From contig NC_064678.1 of assembly GCF_023278565.1 (NCBI RefSeq), positions 434,001 to 498,000 on the forward strand: a DNA stretch of 64,000 nt, read 5' to 3'. Below are positions 1-11,735 of the stretch, piece by piece. How positions within the stretch are numbered: the first letter of the stretch is position 1; every line of letters begins with the position of its first letter. Under the pieces are notes generated by a model that was not told the DNA's origin, did no database searches, and saw only the letters and a program-made list of their open reading frames with translations. The stretch is from Colletotrichum lupini. Its lineage: Eukaryota > Ascomycota > Sordariomycetes > Glomerellales > Glomerellaceae. Both the position numbers and the translations under genes were made by a program.

Positions 1-17
1 AGAGTACGAATATCATT

Positions 18-2527
18 TTACACCAAAGTTGCGTTCAACCTCTGCAGATCTTGGGTTCTCGAACTGTTCCCAATCCAGAAGTTGCACAGTCCTGTCTCGA
101 CTTGCCATTTCCCGTCGACGAAGTAACCTAACTCGGCGTAAGGCACATTGAAGCTGACCTGTGAGGAGCTGCCTGCTGCGACTTCAACCTTGCCAAAGCG
201 AATAAGCTTCATGACCGGGAACTCGATTTGATTGTACTCTGGACGATAGTAAAGCTGCACCACCTCCTGGCCATCTCTCGACCCCGTGTTCTTGACTGTC
301 GCAGAGACAGTGACTTGGCTGTCCTTGTCACATTGACTGACAGTGCTGTTGTTACCCACTGAGTGGCATTGGAGAGAGACGAAAGAAATGTTGAAAGTCG
401 TGTAGCTCAAACCAAAGCCGAATCTCAAAGGAGCATAACGTGTCAGTTCTGGCAAGTGCCAATCATACTGCGTCGCCGTCCCAAATCCACCCTGGTCATC
501 GGACGGGAAATAGTCATAGGCCACAGGGAACGCGCCATCGGCTTCCGGAAAAGTGATTGTAAGCTTGCCACTTGGGTTCACACTACCAAAGAGGATTTCC
601 ACCAAGGCGTCAGCTGTGAATTCACCGGCGAGCCAAGTGTGGATGATTGCCTTTGCCCTCTTGGCCGACTCTTCCAGCAGGAATGTCTGACCCCCGCTGA
701 GTACCAACACAGTCGGCACGTCGGCGTTGATCACCGCATCGAGAAGCTGCTGTTGCAACCCGGGAAATCCCAAGTGCGGATGACTGAAGCCCTCCCCATC
801 AGTCCGGTGAAGAGACTCGTACGAGTTGTCAAAAGACCCCCAGCCGGACCCGAGAACCACAACGGCAAGGCCCGCTTCCTTAGCTGCGTTGACAGCAGCC
901 TCGATGCCCGAGCTGTCATTCGTGCGCAAGATGTCAACCCCTGCAACATATTTGACGTTTTCCACACCAATTTCTCGCTCTAGACTTCGACGGAAGGTAT
1001 CGCCATAGGAGGAATCTGAGGCGTTGTTGGCAGCATATTGGCCGGTATTGAGAATGTCGGCATAAGGGCCTAGCAGGGCAATTTGGTGCACTTCGCTGCG
1101 CTGCAAAGGCAGCGTGCCATCATTCTGAAGCAGCACAATTGCCTCGCGCGACACCTTGCGACTGATCTCAAGATGCTCCTCGCTGCGAAGAGTCGCGGTC
1201 AGATTCTCGACCGAGAGGCAGATCAAAGGTTCCAGTAGCAAATTTGATCTCAAGAATCGCTCGGACAGAGCTGTCGACAAGTTCCATGACCTCGGTATCG
1301 TTCGAATAGTTGATGAGCGTGGGGAATACAGAAGGCGGTCTCGGTGAAAGTTCGTGCTCCAGCCCACCCCGCAAAGCCTTTAGTCCGGCGTCCGCAAACG
1401 ACTTGGCGACCTTTGACTGAGTATACATGTTGCGAATCGAACCGGCGTCAGACATGATGAGACCTTTGAAGCCGAGCATCTCTCGAAGAACCTTTCTGTT
1501 GAGGTACTTGTTCATGGACATGGGAACCTGATCGACGCTGGCATATGATATCATCAGTGACAAGGGGTTTGCCTCTCGAAAGGCCTTGACATAGGGGGCT
1601 CCGAAGTCATTGAGGATATAGTTCAGGCCACTCTGAATGCTCGCAGTGTTCACGCCTCCGCTGCTAGAGCCGTAGACCCAGTGCTTGATTGTCGTTGCGA
1701 CTTTGACGAAACCGTTCTCATCTTTCTCCTGCATCGTGTTGATGTAGTGCGTCGCAAATTCGCCGACGAGGTAGCTGTCCTCGCCAAACCTAGGTGAAGT
1801 CATTAGGAAGAAGTAAGATTGTTGTTCGAAAGCACTTACATCTCGCCGTTTCTCCCATTTCTGGGATCTTTAGCAAGGTCAACCTCGGGCGATAACACCC
1901 AACGAGTGCCCATCGCCACATTTTCGTCACGAATAGCGGCTACGGCTTGTTCGTAAAGAGGAATATTCCACGTCGATCCCATGGAAAGGGCGCCAGGGAA
2001 CAGAGTGCCACCGGAAATCATGAGACCACTAACAGAGTCGGCGATGGTGATATACGGAATGCCTAGTCTAGTGTTGTTGATTTGCTCGGCTCTAACCTTG
2101 TTGGCGATAGGCAACAGATCATGCGCATAATTTTGAGGCGCCCCGAAGCCTACGATATGATCAATATTGACGTGGAGATGTAGGATTACCAAATTTGGCT
2201 TACCGATCTGCCCATTCTGAGTCTTCCGGATTTCCTCGAACAGCGTTTCGTTGTATGATATCTTGCCGTTAACAGTCTCTGCAAGTCGTCTTATCCCTAC
2301 GAGTTCAGGTTACTAACACAGCCCGGCTTTCGCAAGCTTTCCGACTAACCTCCGAGCTGGCCAATCTTTTCCTCCCATGACATGAGACGCAAGAGGTCGT
2401 CAGCTCGCTCTGCGGCAGAGCGTGTCGAGTCGAGATAAGCTGATCCATTCGATGCAGCTGTAGCACAGCTAATATGAATGAACTGACAAAGCGCGAGGAC
2501 CACGAACGAGGTTGCTGATTTGACCAT
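18..2527 (-). pseudogene. GH3 beta-glucosidase with one-base frameshift
   Basis: This is a secreted glycoside hydrolase family 3 enzyme that would release terminal beta-D-glucose from oligosaccharides or plant glycosides. My exon model on the minus strand is 2527-2350, 2296-2204, 2149-1840 and 1789-18, all with GT-AG introns. The start at 2527 gives MVKSATSF and a hydrophobic signal peptide ending near SCATA; an upstream in-frame Met at 2581 only lengthens the leader. Visible landmarks are the KHW stretch with GSSSGG, the nucleophile region GLIMSDAGS, a GH3 C-terminal domain (LVLSGGQ, WLAGEF, FGFGLSYT) and a C-terminal fibronectin-III-like domain (VKNTGSRDGQEVVQLYY). Around 1212-1222 the reading frame shifts: one frame ends FATGTFDLPL and the other resumes SVENLTATLRSEEHL, with no room for an intron. 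This is a recent pseudogenisation or a sequence error; everything else looks intact. It lies downstream of the MFS pump on the same strand. Confidence 0.85.
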
Positions 2528-3192
2528 CTTGACGACAATGCATAACACCCTGAGCGAAACCTGGGTATACTGAGAAAGCAAGTGACAACAGTTGCCAGGT
2601 TCTTCTCTATCTTTCCGAAAACCTTATATCTTTAGTTGAAAAGCACGCCATTGCAAATGGTCCACCATCAACCAAGAGTTCGGGCCAAGACTCCACTCGA
2701 GAAAAGGCTCCAGGATTCCGGCAAGCAAGGCCGGATCGGGTGCCCCACTTGGTTCGCCGGGGCTCCGAAGAGTCAGCTCGGATGTCGGTCGGTAGTCCTG
2801 AAGGGGGAAGGCTAGACCGGAGTCTACCCAATCATTCCCATTCCGTGCTGTGCGGCGAGGGATTGTACCATCCTATCCATGAAGAGCCATGGTGCTTATA
2901 AGCCTCCAGGAATTGTTCGGCGACAGCTATTTGCTGTTCCATGCTGACAAATGCCCCATCTCTGGATCCGATCACTTAACAGGTGTCCTGGGAGTGTAGT
3001 TACAGTAGCTCATCACAATTCGGGTTCTGCGTTTGCTTGTTTTTTTCTTTGCACGTAAATATTCCCTTGAATCCAATTGTAAGTTATCGAAAGCACATGT
3101 AAGGTCCAAATAGAAAACGCTGAAAGTGTCTTAATGAGTTGCGTGTCGCTTCATTATCTACATGTCTACCTTGGGAGCTGTCGATAGTATTC
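2528..3192. other. Intergenic, GH3 promoter and 3' side of MFS gene
   Basis: These 665 bases separate the GH3 start from the stop of the upstream MFS gene on the same strand. I see no coding sequence, RNA gene or repeat in it. Confidence 0.6.
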
Positions 3193-5118
3193 CTATGCTT
3201 TGCTGCTGCCCTTGTTGTTTTCAGGTTGCCTAACGCTCCTCCACTCCAAAGCCAAAGCACCAAAGATGGCGAGACACACGAGGACCAGGCCAACAAGAAA
3301 TACATGTCTGATCGCCTCATTGTAAGCAACCAGAGCTGTAGCCTTGATGGCGGCGGGGAGGTTTGTTAGGGAGGTGACACCGTTGTCCAAAATCTTCTGG
3401 GCATCGAGCCCGGGAACTGAAGAGAGTCGCTCAAGCAGCTGGGTATTGAGGATGTTCTGAGCAACAGCCAGGAAGATGGCTCCGCCAATGAGCTGGCCGA
3501 AGAACATGAGGGAGATTCCCACCGGCACATCCTTCTTCGGCAAGACTGTCTGGGCTGCTAGGTTTGGTGCTTGTGTTGACAGGCCCAACCCGAATCCGTA
3601 GATGATTTGGTATCCAATCCATTTGCTGCTGTCAGTGTTGACCTCGAATGTGTAAATCAACCCAGCACCGACAGCCATTAGGCAGATACCTCCGATCATG
3701 AATGGTGTGTAGTAGCCGATGCGACGAACAAGGGCGCCCGTCATGAGAGTGGCGACTACCATTGAGAGCATGAGGGGTGAGAGACGGATTCCAGACTCGA
3801 CAGCTGAGACGCCTTTGATAGCCTGGAACCAGATCGGTAGATAGTAGGCTGATTTCCAATTAGTCTGAGTAATGTGCGAGTTCTGTGCTGTTTGTGTAAC
3901 TTACAGAATATCATCAGTTGCGATCCGTTACAGATGGTAGCGTAGACACCTGCTAGGATACTGCGCTGCGTAAAGATTCTGCTAGGGAGTGTGGCTGTCT
4001 TGGGCATGAAGATTTGGACCAGAGCAAACCCGGCGAGAAGAATAACTGCGAGCACCAACAGAAGAATGATTCTCCAGTTGTTCCACTAAGAGTCATGGTC
4101 AGAAATTGCAACCAGATATGTTTCGGAGATGTAGACTTACAGCATACGTCGAGCCACCCCATTCCATGGCCAGAATGAGAGACACTGATCCAGGGATAAG
4201 CAGAGCGGTACCAAAAAAGTCAAGCTGCGCCAGCTTGGACTTCAAATCAAGCTTTGTGGTATCTCTATCAGGAATGGCAAGGATCAAGAAGATGATGATG
4301 CCTGCCAAGCCTCCCAAGGGGAGGTTGATATAGAAGCACCATCTCCAGGTGACTTTTGAGGTGAAGACGCCTCCAAGCAGCGGTCCGACCACGGAAGAGA
4401 CGCCGAAGATGGCGCCGAAGAATCCTTGGTATGTGGGACGTTTGCGAAGCGGGACGGCATGCACGATGATGACAACCTGAGGGAATGCGGGTTAGACCTT
4501 GATTTGACTGCGGGATAGTAGACCCAATACTTACTACGCCGCTGAGGATACCAGCCGCACCAAGTCCAGCAATGGCTCTCCCAATGATGAATGACACCGA
4601 ATTTGGAGCCGCGCCGCAGATTGCGGATCCAACTTCGAAGAGGAAAAGGGAAGTAAGGAACGTGCCCTTGACGCTGAAGAACGTGTAGAGTTTGCCGAAG
4701 AGGAGTTGTGAAGCGCACTGGGTAAGGAGATATGCCGATCCGTACCAGCCTATGTCAGTGACGGAGTGGAACTCGTCGGTGATTTGGGGGATGGCTGTTG
4801 TGATAATCATGCGATCCTGTGAAACGGTCCCGTTAAATTATTGTCTCTAGACATACGTGGTGTGGTTGTACAAAGTTAACTTACCAAGGAAGTCAAAAAC
4901 ATGCACATGAAGGCAGACGACATGATGCAGGCGAACTTGAGTCCTGTCGGATATTCTGCGTCATCTACGGACTTTCCTCCATCCTCGAGCTTCTCTGAGA
5001 CGTTCTTCTCGGTCTTGGTATCATCGTTGTTTAGTGATGGCTCAGCAATAGTCGAAGCTCTTGACTCGTTGTCGTGGGATGGTGTCGATTCAGGATGTGT
5101 GCTTGATGGAGTTGCCAT
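3193..5118 (-). CDS. MFS drug/toxin efflux pump, DHA14-type
   Basis: Major facilitator of the 14-TM drug:H+ antiporter group, expected in the plasma membrane and exporting toxic or secondary metabolites. Exons are 5118-4885, 4816-4535, 4476-4141, 4085-3905 and 3848-3193, all joining in phase to a 562-aa protein of normal length for the family. The hydrophilic N-terminus of about 65 residues is Ser/Thr/Glu-rich. The first membrane segment is followed by the hallmark [17 protein letters not shown]. Others are [13 protein letters not shown], the motif-C-like stretch [18 protein letters not shown], and [13 protein letters not shown]. It is transcribed away from the Zn2Cys6 gene at 5755 and toward GH3, so the three may form one functional unit. 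The substrate cannot be read from the sequence. Confidence 0.92.
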
Positions 5119-5366
5119 CTTGAAGGTTTTGTTGACGTTAAAACGTGTTGGGATACTGAGATCAGACTTTTGGCGGACTTGGTACTGGAAGCAGACTACT
5201 TTGACCAGATTAAAGCATTAGATATTGGGTGGACCAAGTGATTGAGATCTGAAGTAAGGTTGAGGCTGTTGAGCTGAAAAGACGAGAAGCCAAGACCTCG
5301 GGATGCCATTTCTTTATACATGTTCAAGAGAAATAATGTTTTCCAAAAGACTGACTTTTGAAAAGT

Positions 5367-5376
5367 CCGTTGTCGG
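5367..5376. promoter_or_regulatory. CCG-N4-CGG everted site
   Basis: CCG and CGG triplets are separated by four bases (CCGTTGTCGG), with another CGG four bases further on. Paired CGG/CCG triplets are the usual target form of dimeric Zn2Cys6 factors. The position in the divergent promoter makes it a candidate site for the neighbouring regulator. Such short motifs also arise by chance. Confidence 0.35.
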
Positions 5377-5634
5377 AAAACGGCAAGAACAAGCCATCGT
5401 AGACCCATTGCTGATGCATCTTTGGTTTAGACCGTCGATCCTCCCAAACATCTCGGGCCCGAAATATCCAAAAGAGGCTAGACTCCTCAGTGATCCTCAT
5501 AGTAAGGATGGAGCAATTCATCAGACGGAAGCCGAAAAGAAACGCTAACCTTCTTTGAGACCCGAGATCCCCGACATCTTCCTTCGCGCCATCCCGACGG
5601 GCATCCTTCACCACAAGTAACCTCACAACCGTTA

Positions 5635-5656
5635 CCGGACATTTTCCAAAGTCCGG
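5635..5656. promoter_or_regulatory. 6-bp inverted repeat CCGGAC-N10-GTCCGG
   Basis: A perfect inverted repeat with 6-base arms and a 10-base spacer lies about 100 bases before the Zn2Cys6 start codon. The arms contain CGG/CCG triplets, so it could be an autoregulatory site. The function is inferred from position and symmetry only. Confidence 0.35.
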
Positions 5657-5754
5657 GAAGAGTCCGAATATCTTATGAAAATCAATCAATCAAATGTGCA
5701 TGGATACTTGTTTCGCCTCAAGCAATCCGTCTCTCATTTCTCAACGTTCTGCCC

Positions 5755-7839
5755 ATGGCGACCCCGCAACCGACAGCTCTTCAAGGGCAGCATAAGCACG
5801 CGTGCTCGCTCTGCGCAAAGAGGAAGATCAAATGCGACAAAGCTGAGCCATGTTCAAACTGCACAAAGACACAGGCACAATGCCTCTACGAAGGACCAGC
5901 TCCGCCGCGACCTCGAAAACGAGCTGCTGACGAAGAGCTCCTTGCGCGCTTGGCCGCATACGAGGACTTGATGCGGAAGCACGATGTCGACTTTACGCCG
6001 TGTTCTCATGGTTGGATTACGTCTGGGCCTCAGGGGCGGATCAAGCAAGATAAATCTGAGGCGATATCCTCTGCGACGTCTCCGCTCGATCACCAGAGCT
6101 CAACGACTCAAGTGTTGAAGGGTATTCCCTTGACAGCAGAGCGGTCAGTGTTAGGACGGAGTAGAATATGGCGTCACTTGCTGATTAGACATACTTAGTT
6201 GTCTTTGGTCAACTCTCCCGGCAGAAGTAAGAGTCGCCGTGCTATTTAGTAGACGACTAATATCTGACTTGCATTACAGCTCATGTACCCGCCCGTGCAG
6301 TGCCTCACTCGTAAAGAAGACCCTCTGCATATCCCTACGCCAGCGCTTCATGTTTTGATGACGACCGTTCAACCCGAACTTTCACAGCTCCACCCGGACC
6401 CAAGGCACATCTGCCGATTTTGGCAGATCTTTGTCGAGGCCGTCAACCCATTGTTGAAGATCATCCATGTGCCGACTCTACAGCAGCAGGTCCTGGACGC
6501 AAGTTGGAATCCGGCCGGCGCATCAAAGCCGCTTACAGCCATGCTATTCGCCATTTACACTCTAGCTGTCACCTCCACGTCCATTGAAGGCTGCCAGACT
6601 ACCTTTGGCGAGGCCAGGAGCACGCTCATACTGCGCTATCGGACCGCCGCTTTGCGTGCTCTCATTGCAGCCGACTTCCTCACCACGCGAAACTTTGAGG
6701 TTTTGCAAGCCTTTGTTCTTTTTCTCTTTTCTGACCCAGATTCGGAGCTGACATCCACTCTGACCGGCGCCGCAATCAGGATCAGCCAGAAAATGGGTCT
6801 GAACAGACCAAAGCCAGATCCAAAAGTATCGGTATTCGAGACTGAAATGCGTATACGTCTATGGTGGCAGTTGAACGGGTTGGATTCTAGAGTGAGAATC
6901 GTCAAAATTGCGGGCATGCGACTCATACCATCCGAAAGTGATTTCGGCGATGTCCGCCTCCCGCTCAACGTCAACGACGCCGACTTGCATCCGGAAATGG
7001 CGGAACTGCCACTGGAGCACCCGGGGGCAACGGAAATGCTCTGCGTGTTGATGAAGTTTGAGACCTTTAACATCATCAGATCCTCCAGTAGAGCTGTCAA
7101 GGTCTTTGATGTCATCATACACGGCCCTGGGAAAGACAAGCCTCCATCAAAACTAGAAGATGATGCGATCAACGAGATTGAGGCCATTTACCACGAAAAG
7201 TTCATTCGGCACCTGGATAGGAATATTCCTCTCCATGCTCTGGTGTATACCATGACCAGGCTCACGCTAGCTCGCTTCCGGTGCAAGGTGCACAGCCCGC
7301 GAGGCCGGGCTAATAGCAATGGGGAGGTGTTCATGACGCGCGAGGAGGGTGATCTGGTTTTCGACTGGAGTGTGACTTGGCTGGAGATGATGGAGATTGC
7401 TATGAGCAGCAAGTTCTCCTCGCACTTTATCGCGCATATGACGACGAAATTCACCGTGGATGTCTACATCTATATCATTAGTGATCTCCGCAAGAGGGTC
7501 TCTGGTGAGCGGGTCACGTTGGCTTGGAAGCTTATAGAGAGTCTCTACGGATATCATCCGGAACTGATTGAGAACACGGAGAGTTCCTTCTATGTGGCGC
7601 TAGGGGACTTGACATTGGAAGCTTGGGAGGCTAGGAGGAGAGAGTTGGTCAATATCCAGGGGAGTCATGAGACCGATAATCCGCCCCGGTATATTTGCTT
7701 GCTTCGGGAACAGAGGCAACAGAAAATTGCGCCAGTTGCACAGGTGCCTGCGGCAGACTTTCAAAGTCTTGACCCTCTGGGACTCACCGATTCGGCAAAC
7801 TTGGACTGGGACTATTGGAATGATTTTTTACGACTGTAG
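5755..7839 (+). CDS. Zn2Cys6 transcription factor with fungal-specific domain
   Basis: Nuclear DNA-binding regulator of 658 residues. The binuclear zinc cluster lies at residues 17-43 with spacing C-X2-C-X6-C-X5-C-X2-C-X6-C, followed by a basic PRPRKR stretch. The rest (from about residue 140) is a fungal-specific transcription factor domain, with segments such as RFWQIFVEAVNPLLKIIHVP and AAIRISQKMGLNRP. I place introns at 6144-6198 (donor GTCAGT, branch CTGAT) and 6227-6279. This leaves a 28-base middle exon encoding CLWSTLPAE, which restores the conserved lead-in LWSTLPAELMYPPVQ. Without both introns the frame stops at 6196. Its divergent position to the MFS pump suggests pathway-specific control of the pump and possibly of GH3. 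Confidence 0.88.
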
Positions 7840-9290
7840 TCAGGTTGTTGTAATGGCAATTTCGACTTCAACTAGTATTTGCCATCTACATTGCAATTGC
7901 CCATTTGTGAAACTGAGACTCTTGAAGGTGGAGTTCGAGTTGCGGTGACTCTATCTAGTTCAAGCTCACGTTCCATCGCCAATGCGGGCCAGCGCATCCT
8001 TGTACTCAGAGCTAACGACCCCTTCGCCCTGCTCAGGTAGTAGTGAGTAAGCACATCGTAGCATGGGAACACCAAAGTCCCGTTTCAAACCTTGCGCTCA
8101 ATGACTGAGAGCCAACAGTTGCGATGGACCCTGGATGATGGGATCAAAGAGACAATGTTGTTAATACATCATCCGAATATTCCCCATCCGGAGATTGGGC
8201 CGCGGCACGCGTCTAGTCAGCAACATCCCTGCGCAGCCCACGAGTACGACGTTGTTGTCATTTGACAGTCGGCAAGCATATTCAATTCTTCAGCGGCACC
8301 TACCTGTACTTGGGGAACTACTCAATGTCTTCCAGTCTATTTATGATACTGTACGAACCTAAGGTATTCTTCCCCGGCACAGGAAATCGACATTATGAGA
8401 TTTGCGTTCCTTCGCCAGACTATTCTTAGTGACCTTTCCCCGCATCTTTGGTCCCCTCCTTTCCCACCATGATCGTCCGCCAATAGCCCCATGCCGACAC
8501 ACACTGAATGTATCCCTCCTCAAGACTTAACTCCCCGACGAGTCAGAAGACGCCCATATGGCGTAAGAATGCCTCTAGGACCTATTGTATAAGTCAAGAA
8601 TTCGCGCCCGAGTCCGAAGTCATCTTGCTAAAAGGCACTAGAAGAGACCAGCCGACGAGCCCTAAACTCAAAGCTGCCCAGCTGCGCCATCCGGAAAACA
8701 TGGAGCGAACTGGAGCCGCCCACTTAGTCTATCATAGTGTTGGGGAACCCTGGAGTTGTAACCTAGCCAAGTTGGCAAATTAAATAACCTCAATTGGCTG
8801 GGTCGGTTAAGCGCCCACACCTCAGACATGCTTCCCCGTATCAACTTCGCCCCATAGTTGTCCTGCCTAGTGCAACATAACATCTACATCCGTACTCTGT
8901 TGAGTCTGTTGTGTCTAGTCTGTCTGCACAATCACTGCGTCTGCATCTCTATGTGTCTATGTATCATTGCCATCCCATCCCCGCACCCGACAACTAGCTC
9001 CTCCTTCAGGGTTCTGGTCACATCGGGGTCTTCAGTAGCCCCTCCGCTTGTCCGCAACCTGCGACGTGTTCGCCGCCATCTGTGCGGCCATGTAGCCCCT
9101 TGAGCTTCTCGAAATGCAGCCCCAAGCTTCCAAGGGCCCCCTCCTCTAGGCCTTTGTCTCTCTCTTGTCAATAGATCAGCGCAACGCGGAATCTCGGCGG
9201 AATACACCCTGCTTGCATTCCGCCCGAGCGTGCGTAACAGCCCTGTGAATTTTTTTCTCCAAACGCTGCGACGTGGCGTGCGGAGAAGGA
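7840..9290. other. Intergenic, no gene recognised
   Basis: About 1.45 kb between the Zn2Cys6 gene and the promoter of the alcohol oxidase gene. Open frames here are short, lack domain-like composition and have no plausible splice-joined continuation. I see no RNA gene or transposon ends. Confidence 0.55.
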
Positions 9291-9298
9291 TATATAAA
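9291..9298 (+). promoter_or_regulatory. TATA box of the alcohol oxidase gene
   Basis: TATATAAA lies about 160 bases upstream of the ATG at 9457, with a CT-rich and A-rich leader between them, as in strongly expressed fungal genes. No other TATAAA-like string lies near this start. Confidence 0.55.
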
Positions 9299-9844
9299 GT
9301 AGAGTAACCATCGCAGTCCGCGAGCCGCTTGTTTGTGCTGGTTGCTTCATCCCGACTCTCTGCTCAACACACTCAATCACCCCCACGCGCGCCTCTGTTT
9401 TTGAAATCTTTTGCCCCTCAATTGAGTTTACACTGGCTTTGCGAAAAACCGTAGCCATGGGTCTCTACAGCAAGCTGGCGGATGATATTACAGAGGTGGA
9501 CGTGATCATTGCTGGAGGTATCTTGCAGGACTTCTACACCCCAACCAACAATTTTCACGTATTGACTCTTCAATCCTAGGCGGAACAGCAGCTTGCGTCC
9601 TCGCTGGTCGTCTCGCGGCCGCCGACCCTCAATTGTCCATCCTCGTCATTGAAGGCGGCACGAACAACCGCGATGTTCCCAATGTCGTCCACCCCGCCTT
9701 CTTTCTGGACCACCTTGCCCCGACGAGCAAGACCGCAATCTTTTACCAGGGCAACGTATCCGACAAGCTGGCAGGTCGCGGTCCCATTGTCCCGGCTGGA
9801 GGAATACTCGGTGGCGGTTCCTCGATTAACTTTATGCTATATGT

Positions 9845-9846
9845 TA
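9845..9846. repeat. TA target-site duplication, left
   Basis: TA immediately precedes the left inverted repeat and is repeated after the right one at 11734-11735. TA duplication is the rule for Tc1/mariner/pogo elements. Confidence 0.85.
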
Positions 9847-9890
9847 AGTCAAAGCACCCACTTTTGGGCACCCCCCCCTTTTGGGCACCC
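9847..9890 (+). repeat. Left 44-bp terminal inverted repeat
   Basis: This is identical over 44 bases to the reverse complement of 11690-11733. It contains two copies of TTTTGGGCACCC around an 8-C run and still has many CpA sites, so it escaped RIP. Confidence 0.92.
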
Positions 9891-10539
9891 CCAAAAATCC
9901 CTCCCAGCCACCACATTAAAACCCTACCTATTATTTCAATTCAACACAACAATTACAAAAATCGTCTAAATGCATTCCTTTTTAGCATACTTACTGATTA
10001 ATAAGTAATAGTATCGTATACCGAAAATGAGCTCTAATAGGTACTTAATGCTATTAAAAACGGTCTCTCTATTAAAAGGGCCTTGATTAAGTTCGGGGTT
10101 CTTAAGATAACACTTTAGGGTCGAAGGAGAGGCTACTAAACGAGGGCGAGGGCATTCGCAGAGCTTTAGAGGCTTCTTCTATAGCAAGAAAACTAACTAG
10201 CCTAATAGATTCGTATATAGTATTACTTAGGTATTATATTAACTTATAAATAAGTTAAGGAATTCGCTAAGCGAGTTCTAAGGTCCTAGGGGGATAATAA
10301 ACTACTTAGTAAGAGATAGATTAACGCTTTTATTAAAAGGAATCTATTAATAAGGGTTTAGAGAAGTCGTTTAATCAATTCGTACCGCGTTAATAGAGCT
10401 ATTACTAATATAATTAAATAATAATTTAAATTACTTAATATACTAGAGATTAGCGGTATTAAATAGGCTAATAGGTATAATATAGATAAGACTAGTATAA
10501 TAGAGGGTAAGGGAGCTAATAGGCTGGTCTTGGGCATAG

Positions 10540-11160
10540 TAAAGGCTATAGTAGTGCGAAAAAAAGAGCCTAGTTCGCGTACCTAGGTAACGATTATTAA
10601 GTATATCTTTGCTAATAGTAGAGCTATTAAACTACTAGTTATTTATAAGGGAAAGTCGGTTTAATAGTAGTAGTTCCCTCTTTAACTTACCGCTTATAAT
10701 AGTTAGAAGTTTATAGTAATAGATAATAGCTAGACGACCGACGAGACTGCCCTTTACTAGCTAAAGGAAGTGTTCTTATTATAGACTAAGACCCCCCCTA
10801 TTAGGGGGCTTAGTAAGCTAAACTAGCCTCGACTATTAGTGCTAAATAGGCATAGGAGTTATACGACGACAGAATTTATATAGGAGTGCTATAGAAATAA
10901 CGTCTACTTATTATTCTTACTACTACACGCTTCCTATATCCTCTAGTTATTAAATATAGCTATCTTTGGGCCTATTAAGTTTATATATAAAAAAGAGCTT
11001 AGTAAGGAGGATATAGTAGACAATTCTACTATCGTTAGAAAGTAGTACTTCTTAAGCTACTACTAGCTTACTCGTTTAGTTAGTCTAACGTCGTTAAATA
11101 TACGAAGTAAGTAAAAAGTAACTAGACTATAGCTACTTAACATAGCTAAGCCACTTCTTA
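10540..11160 (+). pseudogene. Remnant of pogo/Fot1 DDE transposase
   Basis: Plus-strand translation, reading through stops, shows stretches typical of the DDE_1 domain of Fot1/pogo transposases: LVIYKGKSV near 10640, DETAL near 10745, NNVYLLFLLLHAS near 10900-10930 and FGPIKFIYKKELSKEDIVDN near 10970-11025. The intervening stops are mostly TAG or TAA where Trp or Gln would be expected, as RIP produces. No functional protein can be made from it. Confidence 0.8.
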
Positions 11161-11689
11161 ACCCAATAGTCCTACCTATATAAGTTATATTATTTAAAAG
11201 GGGTATAGAAGCTGGGTAGACGACTAGTAATACTAATAGACTACTTAACTAGGCATTAGCGACCTCTATTATTAACTAGTTAACTCCTAAGAAGGCTAGC
11301 GAGCTCTGTAATTACTTAAAGCTATTTATAGAGCTCAGTCTAGACGATAGTACTTAATAACTACTATTTCGAAAGGTAAAAAAAGCTTTTAGGGAGCAGG
11401 CCTACTAATTAGCTATATCTCGGTACTAAGTTCGAGTTCTTAAGGCCAGGATTAAGCGTATAAGGCCTAGGAAAAAAAAGACTATATATCTAGACCTAAA
11501 TACTAGGTTCGCGGATATTTAGAACGTATAGAAAGCTCAGGAGGACTCTAGCGACCGTTTAGTTAGTCCTAATCGACTCGTAGGGGTCGAATTACTTAGG
11601 GAGAATTTTGATTATATTGTTGTAGCAGTAGAAGGTAGTTAATTAATTAATTGTGGTTGGTGTTGATGTTTGGATGCCATGTTTTGTTA

Positions 11690-11733
11690 GGGTGCCCAAA
11701 AGGGGGGGGTGCCCAAAAGTGGGTGCTTTGACT
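11690..11733 (-). repeat. Right 44-bp terminal inverted repeat
   Basis: Exact inverse copy of 9847-9890, ending GCTTTGACT and followed by the TA duplication at 11734-11735. Confidence 0.92.
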
Positions 11734-11735
11734 TA

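Larger units (their letters stand above)
5119..5754. promoter_or_regulatory. Bidirectional promoter between MFS pump and Zn2Cys6 regulator
   Basis: This 636-base gap lies between the divergent starts of the efflux pump (minus) and the Zn2Cys6 factor (plus), so it must hold both promoters. It contains several CGG/CCG triplets, the half-sites bound by Zn2Cys6 proteins, including the two paired arrangements listed separately. The coordinates are direct; the regulatory role is inferred. Confidence 0.6.
9847..11733 (+). mobile_element. Fot1/pogo-type DNA transposon, RIP-mutated
   Basis: A 1887-base element with 44-base perfect terminal inverted repeats starting AGTCAAAGCACCC, flanked by TA. Size, repeat length and terminal sequence match the Fot1 family of Tc1/mariner-pogo elements in filamentous fungi. 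The interior from about 9985 to 11640 is depleted of CpA/TpG and rich in TpA, with stops in every frame: the RIP signature. The outermost 140 bases on the left and 90 on the right are not mutated. A decayed transposase runs on the plus strand, the same direction as the host gene. The element sits inside intron 2 of the alcohol oxidase gene. Confidence 0.92.
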
